The notes beneath the pieces were generated by a model. The model worked only from the letters and a program-made list of their open reading frames with translations. It searched no databases and had not been told where the DNA came from. This document shows, in pieces, positions 36,041-47,337 of a stretch of 64,000 nt of DNA. The position numbers and the translations under genes were made by a program. This DNA comes from Ascidia mentula (lineage: Eukaryota; Chordata; Ascidiacea; Phlebobranchia; Ascidiidae): contig OX387203.1 in assembly GCA_947561715.1 (NCBI GenBank), forward strand, positions 10,912,001-10,976,000. Reading direction: 5' to 3'. Within the stretch, counting starts at the first letter, position 1. Every line of letters starts with the position of its first letter.

Positions 36041-37160
36041 ATGCGACCATTTAATTTTATGCAAATATAAAGTATTTCTCTTTTTTTGCTAGGTAAAATT
36101 CACAGTTGCGTAGATTCTTCAAAAAAAGCACAAATTTCGTTAAGTTCGGGTTCGTTTCCGCGTATTTGCTCCTGTAAATCACATATCTGGCACATAACAA
36201 CGCACAATTTAAAAAAAGTTTACTTGGCAAATCAGAATGCATTCCAAAAAGATTTCTGCATCTGTTAAAATTAGATTTTGTCTTTTTCTAGCACTTAAAT
36301 ATGAAATGACATCCTCCCAGTATACATTGACAATGGGGCATGAACAAAAAAGATGACACACAGTTTTCACTTGCTTCTTGCAAAAAAAGCGCACATGTTA
36401 CTAACTACTTTCCCAAAAGAGTGTAATTGTTTGTTGGTTGTAACGGCATTGAGATTTAATTTAATTTGGAAGCTTCTTAATTTAGTTTCTATGGTTGATT
36501 TGTAGACATGCTTATAAACAAGGGGCCATGGGGTATCTTCCCCTAACCTTTTGTCCTAGATATCTTGTGCTTTTGGTTTATGAGAGGCTTTATGTTTCAA
36601 AAAGGAATATATGTCTTTTGTTTTGTTCAAGGCATGCAACGTCTGAATTAACCTTGTCATCGTAATTTTTTGCAATCGTATCATATATCATATGCAAGAT
36701 ACTCTCCGTTTGTGTTAAGTATGTCTATTTGAAATAAAATCCCCGCTTTAATACATGCATCCATGAACCCGGGTTTTGCGTGGTATTTTACTTTGGCATT
36801 GAACCATAATGGACCATTGTTTGGTTGTAAGCCTAGCGTTTTGAAAAGGTTTTTGCAAGCTCCTACGGTGGCTCGTTTCGCTTTAACCGTGAAGACTCAA
36901 CTTTTGCATTTCCATTTAAAATTACCTCCAACCAATTTTCGTTGCAAAACGGCTTTTCTATCACCTTCCAAGTTTCATTAACCTTGTCATCGTGGAGTTT
37001 TCTAAACCATTTTAAGTTTAGTGCAAGGAGGTAATTTTCAACATCAATCACGCCGAGGCCGCCTTCGTCTACATCCAAACATACTGTCTCTCTTTTAACT
37101 CTTTCCCACTTCGACCCCCAAAGAAATTTAAATATTGGTCGCTTGATTTTTGAAATAAGA
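36041..37160 (-). mobile_element. L1-like LINE, 3' part of ORF2
   Basis: This is a non-LTR retrotransposon remnant on the minus strand. From about 37160 downward it encodes KRPIFKFLWGSKWERVKRET, then DEGGLGVIDVENYLLALNLK and KWFRKLHDDK, the region after the reverse transcriptase in L1/Tx1-type ORF2. Further on, TVCHLFCSCPIVNVYWED (near 36370-36310) is the C-terminal zinc-knuckle segment. The first frame ends at a stop near 36863, and the rest is in pieces. The 5' side ends at the Harbinger insertion; its continuation beyond that element was not found. Confidence 0.75.
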
Positions 37161-37184
37161 TCGTTGGTTTAGTGTTGCGCATCA

Positions 37185-38016
37185 AGCCCTGTTTACATGG
37201 ACGTCTAAAGCGGGTTCGCGGCACGCTTCTTACCCGCTTCCCGCCATTATCAGAAAAAGCGTTGCGCATCACAGCCCAAGCTAGTTCGGAAGCGGTTTCG
37301 GCGAACTAGCTTGATAGGGGTGGGTTCGGAAGCTAGTTCGCCCAACTAGCTTCTTTTCGCGAACCAGCTGTTCGCGAAAACCGCTTCCGAAAAATTTGGC
37401 GGCAAAATCAACTTAGGTTAGGTTTGCTTGTTGATGTTTTTTATATTCGTTTTGAGGTTTTAATTTGTGTGCTTGGATCAACGAAGCAATACAACAGTTG
37501 CTAAAAAGTGTTGAAGAAAGAAAAGTCCTGACTCCCACACTTCTTCACACAAACATCCAAAGCATTCTTTACTCAATCTGAAATGGGTCAACCACTGGGA
37601 ATCATTAAAACCGGGAACTATAACATTCCACCATTGTCCTGACCTAAAACAAACGAAAATAACATTTAACTTAACCAAGATACAAAACTATGAATATAAA
37701 GCGAAGCACAGTATTCCAGTAAGCATAAAGTTTGGCCCATAAATACCACCAATATCTCACCTCTGCAATCGCCACGGCCGTTCAAGTCTTCGATTGTGAG
37801 AAAGCAACGCATTGACATGTAACAACAGCAAAGCCTTTCTTCGTTTGCACCGTTTTTGGTAATTATAAAGTAAAAGTAGAGCCCTAACTTCCAACAAACT
37901 ATCTGTTGCCGCCATATCCATTTTGCGAGAACCGAATTTCGCGAGCTATGGTATGTTAGTTCTTCACGGCTCGATGCCGCAAGCTCGTTCGCAAACCATT
38001 TCATGTAAACAGGGCT
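37185..38016 (-). mobile_element. PIF/Harbinger deletion derivative
   Basis: This is an 832-bp DNA transposon with perfect 15-bp terminal inverted repeats AGCCCTGTTTACATG. Flanking triplets are CAA and TAA if the repeat starts at GCCCTG, near the TWA target usual for Harbinger. It keeps the first part of a transposase on the minus strand: exon 1 from MDMAATDSLLEVRALLLLYN (about 37924-37761), a short intron, then exon 2 (about 37646-37478) with WWNVIVPGFNDSQWLTHFRL and FGCLCEEV. The DDE nuclease part is absent. The left 250 bases carry repeated AGCTAGTTCG and TTCGCGAA motifs, probably transposase-binding subterminal repeats. It is non-autonomous and has inserted next to or into the LINE. Confidence 0.85.
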
Positions 38017-39233
38017 AATTGAAACGCTATTATTGTGTGGTGGTGTCTGTGATACTAGCTAACAGTAGCTGAAGCTGAGAGGTTTTGCGTAGTATATTGT
38101 AGTCACAATAAACTGGTATATTTTAAGTGATATTAACAGTAGACTGTACTCTGGCCCTTGATAATATTACGGGCGGAAGAACTACAACCAAACGCATCCA
38201 GCCGCAAATACAGATTGGTGACTAACGACCTATTGCGTGTATTTTACGCATTTCTGTATTTCGTTTGTCTTTGTTTCGTAACAAGTGCTAGACCAAGGCT
38301 ATTGTCAGTTAGTGAATATTTTTAGCTGTAGCAACAGCAGCACTTGCCTGTTTAGCCCGTCAACGCAAGCGTTAATATGAAAATGTGGCCTTACAATATA
38401 CAGTTACGGAGTACGGTAAATTTTATGCTCTATTCATGGTTCCGACATCGCGTCATCAATAGGTCTGAAGTATGCTGCAGATAAAGATGACTGAAAATGC
38501 ATTGGCTTGCATTGACTAAAACGCGTGTAGCGCAGCCCCAAATCCTTTCGTGGAAAAATTTTCGCTTAGGCGAAGAAAAACATCTGGATTTATCGGCAAC
38601 TTTTTGCGTGCCTGACAGCAACTTGGCTGTGTGTTTACCACGGGAAATCGCATGGAAACTGACAGCAGCAGACGGACATTGAAATTTATCTGTTATGTTT
38701 TTTGTTAGTGCGTGCAACTAACTTAGAAAAAATCTTTTGCAGAACTTTCTAAAGTGTACTGTGACCTAGATAAAGTAGAACAACAAGTTTATAAATTGAT
38801 TTAGAGTATTTTGTTTCAAATGCTGCAATTTTTTTCATTAACGAAACAGTAAACGCGTGCATCAATGCAATGCAGCTGCCAGACGCGTTAGTTGCGGTTA
38901 ATTCCAGACGATTTCCTCCGCCTTAACTTGAATTTTATTTTTTGGTGCTTGGTAGTTAGTTCGACAGTTTCAGTTTTGCCAAAACAAAAATGTATGGGAT
39001 TGGATTTGTCTTCAACGTTTTACAGTTGCACCTGTGTTAGAGTAAGGATACAATTACAAATACACCGCACAAGAAAATTTTTTGAATAGGTTACAACTCA
39101 AATCTTCAAAAATTCCGGCTATTTTCCACCAGTAAACTGACAACCTGCAAAAAAATATTTATTTCCTTTTGCATAGCTTGCTTATTTTTTAAAGGCTTTC
39201 TTCTGTTTTTTTTTATTGTGTTAGATCAACAGT
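38017..39233. other. Intergenic stretch upstream of NXPE
   Basis: No recognisable exon, RNA gene or repeat end is seen. Immediately before the NXPE start, a run of eight T then ATTGTGTTAG resembles a 3' splice acceptor. Confidence 0.4.
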
Positions 39234-42200
39234 ATGAGAACCATAAAGAAAAAAGTGTTGTATTTGTTAATTGTAGTGGTGGTTGTACTTTTACTTGGTT
39301 TTGGCAAGAGTTTGGACAATACTTTGTTGTCTTCCACAACGTTTAAGACAGATACTAACAACGACGATAAGTTGCCTTCGCCATTAGAAACTTTTGAAGA
39401 CGAACCCGCATACATGGGGTACCAATTTGACAACAAAACAAACGAAAGAATGTGGGAAGACCACGAAAAAGCGAAAACACATTTTGGTACAAAAGGTTGG
39501 CGAAGATTTTACCCAGAAGTTGCCAAATATCTGGATTTAATCGAAAAAGGTGTAACAAATTGGCCTTTGCCACTGATGAACACAACATCCGCCAAATTCA
39601 CCGCCGTCCAAGTTCAACAAGCAACTAACGGAATGTTTAAAATCGGGGATATAATGCATGCTGCTATTCAAAGCAAGAATGGACACGGTGTAGACAAAGT
39701 GCACGGAGGAGATTACTTTCACGTAAGGTATAAACGTTTTGCAATAATTTAAACGCCCGTAGTTGCTTTTTATCGGACTATTCAAAATATTAAAATTATT
39801 TTGGAATAAGGAAAATTATTTCAGATTTCTTTCAAACTATCACCACAAAGTGGAAGTCTTTGCTTGGCCGTTTGGTCAGCAAAGTCGTCTGATAGTCACA
39901 CCAGCTGCACTGATGAGACCTTTTAGGTCGAAACAGTGGCCATCTGTCTGCAGCTTATACACAAATTCTTTCAAACTGTTCAAAACAAAAGCAACTTTGC
40001 GTAAAATCCACAAGGAATTTTAAAGTGTGACTCCAAGAAACTCCAATGTTTGTTTGTACAGCTCCTAGGAGGGGCCCATAAAACCGTCAGCCTCGAAAAA
40101 TTAGCACAGTTGTAGGATTTATGTTTACTTGGTGATAACACAAAACCTAACTATGACTAACATAAAGACTCCAATGCTGTGCAAAGTAGTAATTACTGGG
40201 TTGTATTAAAATTAGTAAAACATTCGAATACTCACAATAAAAGATGTAATTTCAATGAGATAGTTCAAGTAAATCCAATTGTGCGTATTGAGACAGTATA
40301 AAATTCCAAAGTTACTAAACGGTCTGGCTTTACAGCCCAAGCATTCAATTACATAGATTTTCAGGCGTGTTGACCAGGTAAAAATGTCAAAAATGAATCT
40401 TAAAGCTTTAATCAGCGGAAAATTCCGGTCTTGCGAAACTGACCGAGATTAATTTCTCTCACGTGCGAGAGCGGGCTTATCAGATTAATAACGCACGAGT
40501 ATCGTGAGGGGCGAATTAATTGATAATTTTTGAATGTTGGTAAACAATTAAAAGCGATAAAATACTGACTACACTCCAAATTATACCAAAATTTGCCGGA
40601 CGGGCTCTGTCCTAAACAGTCATTCGATGGTTCTAAAGCACTCGTTTACACCGGAAAATGACTTAGCGATTTATCCGAAGGCAACATGTTTTGCAGATTG
40701 GTGGGAGTCGACAAAGAAGGAAAATTTAGCGGCAACGTTATTTCCCCAGAGGTCGTCGATTGTGGTGACGGAAAATACAACATCACAGCTCCGTTGCTAT
40801 GGGCTGGGAATGTTCGATTGCTAGTGGGACTTGTTCATCCAAGCGAAGCAGTGGCAATGCTAGTTAATAAAACGACTGGTTATGTTGGGCCCGGAATCAC
40901 GTTCTTTGGGACTTACACGAATGGAGAAACGCGAGAGTGCAATGTAGGACTCAGAACCATGTATGTGAGTTTTACTACCTTGGTTAAATGGTTGAGACTC
41001 CCTAAAAACACATTTTGTCAGTGAAATATCAATGCTGTTGTATGGTGATGTGTTTAGTTTAACGGGGTTGGGTTTAGGTTTTTGTTTCAGCAAAATCCAC
41101 TGAAATCGGAAATCTGTACAATATTCGTCAAGAAATTTGTCATGTTCCACTTATGTGACATAAACAGTGAAGAGCTGTTTAAATGTAACACACGAATAAG
41201 CTTATTTGTACCACATATTTTCGCAATATATTTCTAAGTTAACATATAGCATACTGGTGACATGATGTAATGTGCAGGGGTGCTAGGTTCATATTGAAAT
41301 GGTTGATCAACTCGTTTTAGACATTTGGTAAACTCTATGTTCTACCGACAAATTGTTGTCTACCGACTCTAGACTCGTCCATTAGGCAAGGCAGAATGTT
41401 ACGTCATTATCACATAATATCTGTTCAAAAATGCAAACGAAATTTTAAAGCCAATCCGCCATATCGGCAGCCAAAGTATTTTGTTTGAGGAAATCCTGTT
41501 GTTCCTCATTACAGTTTAGAACCCTTCTTTATCCAACATCAATAACATTTTACTCTCTGCAGAGACCCTCTGAAGCCACCTTGCAATTTCTCTCATCCAG
41601 AAAAGGGGGTCACGTGGTACTGTTACCCACCAACCAGCGGGGGATGCCACTCACTCAAGTGGCTGGCGATTAAGGAGTTTCCCTCTAAGGGGATAAAACT
41701 CGGAAAGCAACCTTTGTTTACGGCTGGAATCAATTGGAAATCCAGCATAAAAGGCTCGGGCGCCACGTTCCCAGTGGCAGAGACAAACTTTACAAACCAG
41801 ATGTTGGAAAACCTCCCAAACTGCAACGTTTTATCGGGTGTCAACGAACGTGCTCACGACAAACGTTTGGGAAAAGTGCCCGGACTTTATATGGACAACC
41901 GCTGGAGGTCGCTGCAGTGCAAAAACGAGGACGGTGAAGATTTAAAACGAGCGGCAAGTTGCTTCAGAGATAAAGTCCTGTATTTCATTGGTGCTGTTAG
42001 GATTTTGTAATATGTCGTGTGTCAATTCTAAATTCCCTTTTTTTTGCAGGTGACTCAACGCTACGCCAATGGTACCTTGTCCTTTCGAAGGTGCTTCCCC
42101 TCAAGGAAAATGACAGCGGAGACGAAACTGTGTGGCAACGTCCCCGGTTTGGCCATAACGTTGCTCTTAACATAACAGTGAACTACATAGGCCATGGTTC

Positions 42201-42439
42201 GCCTTTACGTTCGCGGTTGTCTACGTCATAAAATCTCGAAAATTCCAGTCCCGAGCGAGTGGTTCAGCTTCCGCCTGTGTAAAATATTGCGCGGTACGTT
42301 CGAGCAAGTGCCAGGGGTAGGGTATGTGGACACTTGGTCAATGACTTCGGCAAAGTTACTAGAGGACACGCACCCCGACGACCGCACGGTGGCGCAACAC
42401 GTTGCTTTGTTTACGTCATACGTCTGTCCGGTGAAATAG
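39234..42439 (+). CDS. NXPE family PC-esterase-like type II membrane protein, damaged C-terminus
   Basis: NXPE proteins join a neurexophilin-like domain to a PC-esterase (GDSL-like) domain and sit in the Golgi or outside the cell; some O-acetylate sialic acid. Exons: 39234-39727, 40697-40960, 41563-41990 and from 42050, in phase. An N-terminal anchor (VLYLLIVVVVVLLLGFG) is followed by VHGGDYFHVR, APLLWAGNVRLLVGLVHPSE, a cysteine-rich segment (PCNFSHPEKG, WYCYPP), and GDSTLRQW with the nucleophile serine. The frame then stops at 42231 (455 residues; relatives about 550). The expected end, GVGYVDTWSMTSAKLLEDTH to YVCPVK, follows in another frame up to 42439. About 70-100 residues expected between NYIGHGSPLR and this end are missing. 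An internal deletion with frame change, or an assembly error, is likely. Intron 1 carries a hammerhead ribozyme element. Confidence 0.8.
39839..39965 (+). mobile_element. Hammerhead-bearing retroelement insertion with 12-bp target duplication
   Basis: The 12-base direct repeat TTCTTTCAAACT flanks the insertion at 39827-39838 and 39966-39977, in intron 1 of the NXPE gene. The 127-bp insert has a leader with CCACAAAGTGGAAGTC, GCTTGGCCGTTTGGTC and AGTCACACC, then a hammerhead ribozyme, then TATACACAAATT. The leader and tail match the unit at 23.5-23.8 kb. The target duplication points to reverse transcription-based insertion. The element has no coding capacity. Confidence 0.85.
39903..39955 (+). 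ncRNA. Type I hammerhead ribozyme, intact consensus
   Basis: It is 53 bases long and in sense with the NXPE pre-mRNA. Stem I is AGCTGCA (39903-39909) with TGCAGCT (39949-39955), seven perfect pairs. The core is CTGATGA (39910-39916) and GAAA (39930-39933). Stem II is GACCT/AGGTC with a TTT loop. Stem III starts CAG/CTG around TGGCCA. The cleavage triplet is GTC with the cut after 39948. All invariant positions are present, so activity is predicted. Confidence 0.9.
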
Positions 42440-43716
42440 TTAAAATTGTTTGCTTGCAATTCGCGAAGTTTGTATATTTTCCTTACTTACTAGTTCAAAG
42501 CATTTTCCGCGTTACTTTTGCTGCCAAATGGTTTTGCATAAGTTTTAGACGTAATATTGGTATATCGCCCTTATTTCTAGCAGGGTTGTGGAGTCGCGTT
42601 AAAATTACAAAATTTTGTGTTTTATTGGTGCCAGAATAATTGTAGTTTATGTTATAATGCAAGTTTGAAATGATTTGTTGTCTTCAGTGCAAAACCGATT
42701 TTTTTCAAGGCAATTTGTTTTTATTCTATGCATAACATAATAAAAAGTAGTCTCTAGCATGAATAGTCAAAAAAAAAACTATTGGTTTAACTGAAGACCT
42801 AATATTTAGCATTTATGGTTCAAAAAACGAAACGGTTCTCCAGAGAAGTTAATTTATTCCTTGAATTACGAGAAAAAATTCCCTGCCACCTTGTGGCATA
42901 AAATAAGGCTGGCGCACTTGTAAGGTAAGTAGCAACGGTCTATGCCGGACGTGAATAACCGATGTCTGGTCCGGTCTGTAGGGATAATTTAAAATGATCT
43001 ATTGTTCTTTGGTTCCGTGAATAGCGCCCTCTATCATAAAGGGCGCTATGGTTCCGTGCGACTTCCCACGTGACACTCTGCAAATATCAAAAATTGCCTA
43101 AAAGATTTACGCATCATTGAACAATGTTTTTGATGATAGTTCAGAAGCAATTAAAAACGTCAATTTTGAATATATCAATAATATTCATGCAAATAGATTT
43201 TTTAGCACTGAATTCAAAACAATACTGTGGTAAACTACGTACAATAAGTATAAAAATTCACGCTAATCACTACACGCTGATTTTTTTTCTAAAAACAGCA
43301 TGACTGCCCAAAAAATTACACGAAACGCTGCTTAGTAATGCATAATTTGCTGATCAACCTTTTTGCTGGTAATGTCAGAAAGTGAGGTGAAACAATTTAG
43401 TTTAAGCTTCGGGAGAGCGTATTTTTTGAGAACTGTGGTGTTATGTTTGTGTCACAAAAAGATGAATACGTGAAGACATACTGCGTGACTCCATATGCTT
43501 GGGTCACGAGATTTTATCTAAATAACATTTGATTAAAATTAGTTATGCTTGGAAAAAAGTTTCTACAAATAGATAAACAACACAAGGTTATCTGTTAAAA
43601 TTTGACGAGGTAGGCTTTGCTAAGTTAACCACAACTTTAGTACTACAAGGCAGTTAGTTATTTTTTTTTGTTCTCAGAACATATCTCAAACAGTTTGCCC
43701 ACATCTAACTATTAAA
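42440..43716. other. Intergenic stretch upstream of mtSSB
   Basis: A short perfect hairpin ATAGCGCCCT / AGGGCGCTAT lies at about 43020-43049, and an E-box CACGTG near 43069. Just upstream of the mtSSB start a run of T followed by GTTCTCAG (ending near 43678) looks like a 3' splice acceptor. No gene was seen. Confidence 0.4.
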
Positions 43717-44232
43717 ATGTTTCGACTGCCCTTGAATAAACCTGCAGCTGTTAAAAGATTACTAAGTAATCCGACCACAGTTTGGAATGTATGTGGTGTT
43801 GTTCAAAGAAAATCTATGTCACAAGACATCGAAGGGGATATGGTTCCACCTTCTCAAGGCTTTCGTGGTGAGCCACATGAACAACACCGTGGTAAAGATG
43901 CATATCTAAATCAAGTTACACTGATGGGTACTGTTTGCAGTGAACCATATTCACTGATGCGCATGGGGGAGACTATCGGATTTTCAATAAATATGCGCAC
44001 AATCAACACATTCATGGGAAGAAATGGTCAAGTTGTTCAAAAAACTTACCATGATGTTGTATGTTACAAAAGGGATTTCTATGAATTATGTGAAGAACTA
44101 TCTATTGGTGACAGAGTATTCCTTCAAGGATGTCTTGTTAACAGGTTTGGAAACAGTTCCAATGAAAGGGACGATGAAGAAAGACTAAAAACTGAAATTA
44201 AAGCTCTGGTTATTCAAAAGCTGTCAGATTAA
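43717..44232 (+). CDS. SSBP1: Mitochondrial single-stranded DNA-binding protein
   Basis: This is a homotetrameric OB-fold protein that coats single-stranded mitochondrial DNA and stimulates Twinkle and polymerase gamma. It is a single exon of 171 residues (human 148). Residues 1-35 are basic with hydroxyl residues, a mitochondrial presequence. The OB fold starts at YLNQVTLMGTVCSEPYS and continues with FSINMRT, KTYHDVVCYKRDFYELCEEL and GDRVFLQGCLVNRFG. The order and spacing match eukaryotic mtSSB. A charged insert (SSNERDDEERLKTE) precedes the last strand. The ATG lies 39 bases after an acceptor-like T-run and CAG; there may be a 5'UTR intron or a trans-spliced leader. The lack of coding introns is unusual beside its neighbours. 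Confidence 0.92.
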   Translation: MFRLPLNKPAAVKRLLSNPTTVWNVCGVVQRKSMSQDIEGDMVPPSQGFRGEPHEQHRGKDAYLNQVTLMGTVCSEPYSLMRMGETIGFSINMRTINTFMGRNGQVVQKTYHDVVCYKRDFYELCEELSIGDRVFLQGCLVNRFGNSSNERDDEERLKTEIKALVIQKLSD

Positions 44233-47200
44233 AGTTTCTGCACATTATCTTGTTTGTATATTTTGTGAGACTTCTTGCAATACAAAAACTTTAAAATGCT
44301 TTTACCCACATCTGTCTCCAGTTCAAAAAACAAGAATTTGATATAGGTGTTCTATTTTATGACTTAATCATATTTAATTGTTTACAAGTTGCATCTTTTT
44401 TACTAATTATATATCATATTAATGTTGGGTATTCTGCAAAAGAAAGGTTGCACAACAAGAATTTCATTATTTGATTCAAGACAAACTGCCAGTTATTATA
44501 CTGACATGTAATCAAAGAAAGGCAAAGACCCTAGCTTGATTGCATTAACAAGTCTTAACATGACAAAGAATCTCCTCTGATTTGCTCACTGTGAAATATT
44601 GGCTCTTCTTGTCATAAATGTGATCCGTGAAACTGTGGGAAATCAGTGTTTTAAGTCTGTAAGAGCAGAATTGCTTCGAAAAATACATTTTTATTCCGGT
44701 AAACCAGTGGTTTTTAACCTATAGGGCATCTGCAGTGGTGCGGATATTACAATCTGTTGTTCGAATGACAATAGATGAATAGTGTTCGTTTTTATAACTT
44801 TCAACATTTTTCTACCTACACCATATTTATATTTTATTACACTCCAAACATTGTCTACAAATTTGCTGATATCACCTGCACCAGGGATACCCTATGTTTT
44901 TTGAGTGTGAGTCTCATTTTTGGATTGTCTATTCGCGCAGACGGCAATAATTTTGGTACACATAAAAGCCTGTAGGGAATTCGGCTTGTTATGATTCAAA
45001 TAATATTCGAATTAGCACAAGCCAAAATCCCTACAAGTCCATTTTCGGTATATATCTCGCTTATATCCATGCCGCCTGCAACGTTGTTTCATGCAACCAA
45101 AATGCCTCTACTAAAATTGTAGTGGACATTAAACGGTATGACTAATATTTGTGTCCATGCACTTTACGGTACGCATCCAAAACAATGATCCTTTCTTTCG
45201 TTATTTACGTGGGTTTTAGTATTCGTTATTTTAACTCTCCTGGATTTTCTAACGCATTGCATGCCTTTGATTGTTCAGATGAAACTTCATGCCATAAAAA
45301 GTGTCGACAGTCTTTGAAAAGCACTTGCTTAAAAGTGTTAGAAAATAATTAAGATATGCAATGGAACTTTGGTTAATGCGGATTCGATTTGTCCGACAAA
45401 TTTATCCGGATTAGGCACTTGTATCCGCATGGCGAAAAATTGCCAGAGTGAATTTAAACAAAATGAAGCTCGTGGCACCCCTCCTGAAAGTTTCAATTGT
45501 CACCCCATAGTGCCGTAAATTCGTGAACAGTCATCATTGAATTTTTATATAACTTACTAAAAAATCAGAAGTCTTTGTTACCCAATATACACTGTGGTGA
45601 TTCCGATACTTCAATGGGTTTTCACACCATAAAAGAGTTATCTTGTTAATGTGAAGATACTGCAATAATAAATGAATGCAACGCATGTCATAAAATTTAA
45701 CCATGAAGGTCGGTTACTGTGTAGGCAGGTTTACCATAGTTTGAAACCCAAATATAAGCACACTGCATTTTAATGCCCATTTCGAATTTATTTCATAAAC
45801 ATTCCCGATTGAAGGGACATTAATGTGCGATGATGATAAAATTAGTTTGGAGAATAAAGATAATTTTTCCAAATTTGTGGATTAATGATGACATGTTCTT
45901 TGAACGAACAGCGATATTTTATTAAGAAGGCCGGGTTGATCCGTCCATAAATCATGCTATAATTTAAACACAAAATCATGCACAGAGGAATTTCAGTTGT
46001 CGCATGTACTTTCGATGGAATTCTGCTGCATTTCATTTTTTCTTTGGTTGCGACCTTTTAGTTAGACAAACTTTGCGATCTATTTTTTACAAAAAAATTA
46101 AAATCTGTAAATTTCTGTGCTTTGTCTAAATATGCCGTAAGATTTAAATTCTAAGCAATATTTTAAAATGCGGACGTTCAGTCAAGCAGCAATTGTATCG
46201 GAAAGAAACCACGTTGGCAACCGCATCGAGGCCCGAAACCAAATAGTTACAAAAACGTGTAAACGCGAGAATCTTAAGAACTGGTAAAACTCAATTTAAA
46301 AAGGAAAATCCAGCCTGTGGCCACCAAGACGTCGTAGCCGAAGTTCAGTGGTCCGCATATTTACTCATACCTAAATAATGCTATAACATACAACAGCAGG
46401 CCTAATTGCTTGCATTTATTCACGTTTAGAGCTGAGAGGGCATTAAAAACAGTTAATCAATGAAAATGTGTTGTTTTATTTTTAATTTTTACATTTTAAA
46501 TACGCCGTGACCCCAAAATCTTTTGTAACCCACCCTTTTTTAGACTTCGTAGACAAAATACATCAACAACAGTGCGTGAAGCCATGTGAATAACACATGG
46601 GCTTGAGGAGAAAAAATGCTCGGCTCTGATTGGCTGTGGTGGTTTGCATTGCTAGGTTCTTTGTTTAGCAAAGCAATACGGTCAACTCAGATTGAGGCAA
46701 TGAGGAACTGTTACCAGTAGTTAGATCTAAGAAATAAAGGCAGAGATGTTAAGAATTACTTCAAAATATTTGTACGTGTAACGTCTTAGTATGTTTTATT
46801 TTACTTTTAATGCCAGATTTAAATGTATATCACAGCTATATACGAAAAATAAAGAATGAACTGTGATTGTTGTGATTGATTAAAATCAATAATTTAAACA
46901 AAGTTTTGGACGAACGTTCATTAAGTTTGTAATCTGTTTTAACTGATTTGTACTTGCTAAGTTATGCTTGAAATTGTTGATGTATGTGTCAAGTGTGTGT
47001 CCTATTCTTGCGGTTATTTTCAAATTGATATTGAAGCTTTGTTGATTGTATTTCAGCACAAACACATTTGTTGTGTTTATGCAATAGTTATACAGAGCAA
47101 TTTATCAAACAAATCATGGTATTTGCACCTTTGTATCATTGATACTTGTGAGTTTAATTTATTGTAAATCAGTGTTAAAGTTTAGCGACAGCTGGTAAAA

Positions 47201-47337
47201 AAAAAAACTTGTTCATTGGTTAAAAGAAGATGGCTGTGGTGTCACATCTAATGACTGAATTTTTTTTTCTGTTGTACAGCAAATATATGAAGTTTACCTA
47301 AAAAGTTTTTGTGTATGCTCTCTCGAAATCTTAAAAA
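44233..47337. other. Long intergenic stretch
   Basis: A hAT-like terminus (CAGTGGTTTTTAACC) lies near 44705. A small open frame with a hydrophobic start lies at 45185-45352. An inverted CCAAT box (TGATTGGCTG) is near 46627. The rest is AT-rich and unrecognised. The MXD promoter should be in its last part. Confidence 0.4.
45185..45352 (+). CDS. Possible small secreted cysteine-rich peptide
   Basis: This is a 55-residue open frame. It begins with a hydrophobic stretch (MILSFVIYVGFSIRYF) that could be a signal peptide, followed by a short tail with four cysteines (spacings 5, 3 and 7) ending in LKVLENN. I recognise no family. No splice sites, promoter or conserved neighbour support it; it may be chance. 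Confidence 0.2.
   Translation: MILSFVIYVGFSIRYFNSPGFSNALHAFDCSDETSCHKKCRQSLKSTCLKVLENN

Noticed and set aside
37478-38004. Host HARBI1 gene
   Set aside because: The transposase part is incomplete, lacks the nuclease and lies between perfect 15-bp inverted ends, so it is the transposon's own remnant.
38430-38717. Overlapping open frames on both strands near 38.5 kb
   Set aside because: No recognisable domain on either strand and no splice pattern; treated as chance.
43020-43049. Perfect hairpin as a transcription terminator or small RNA
   Set aside because: A 10-bp stem alone in a eukaryotic spacer has no supporting context; noted only in the gap entry.
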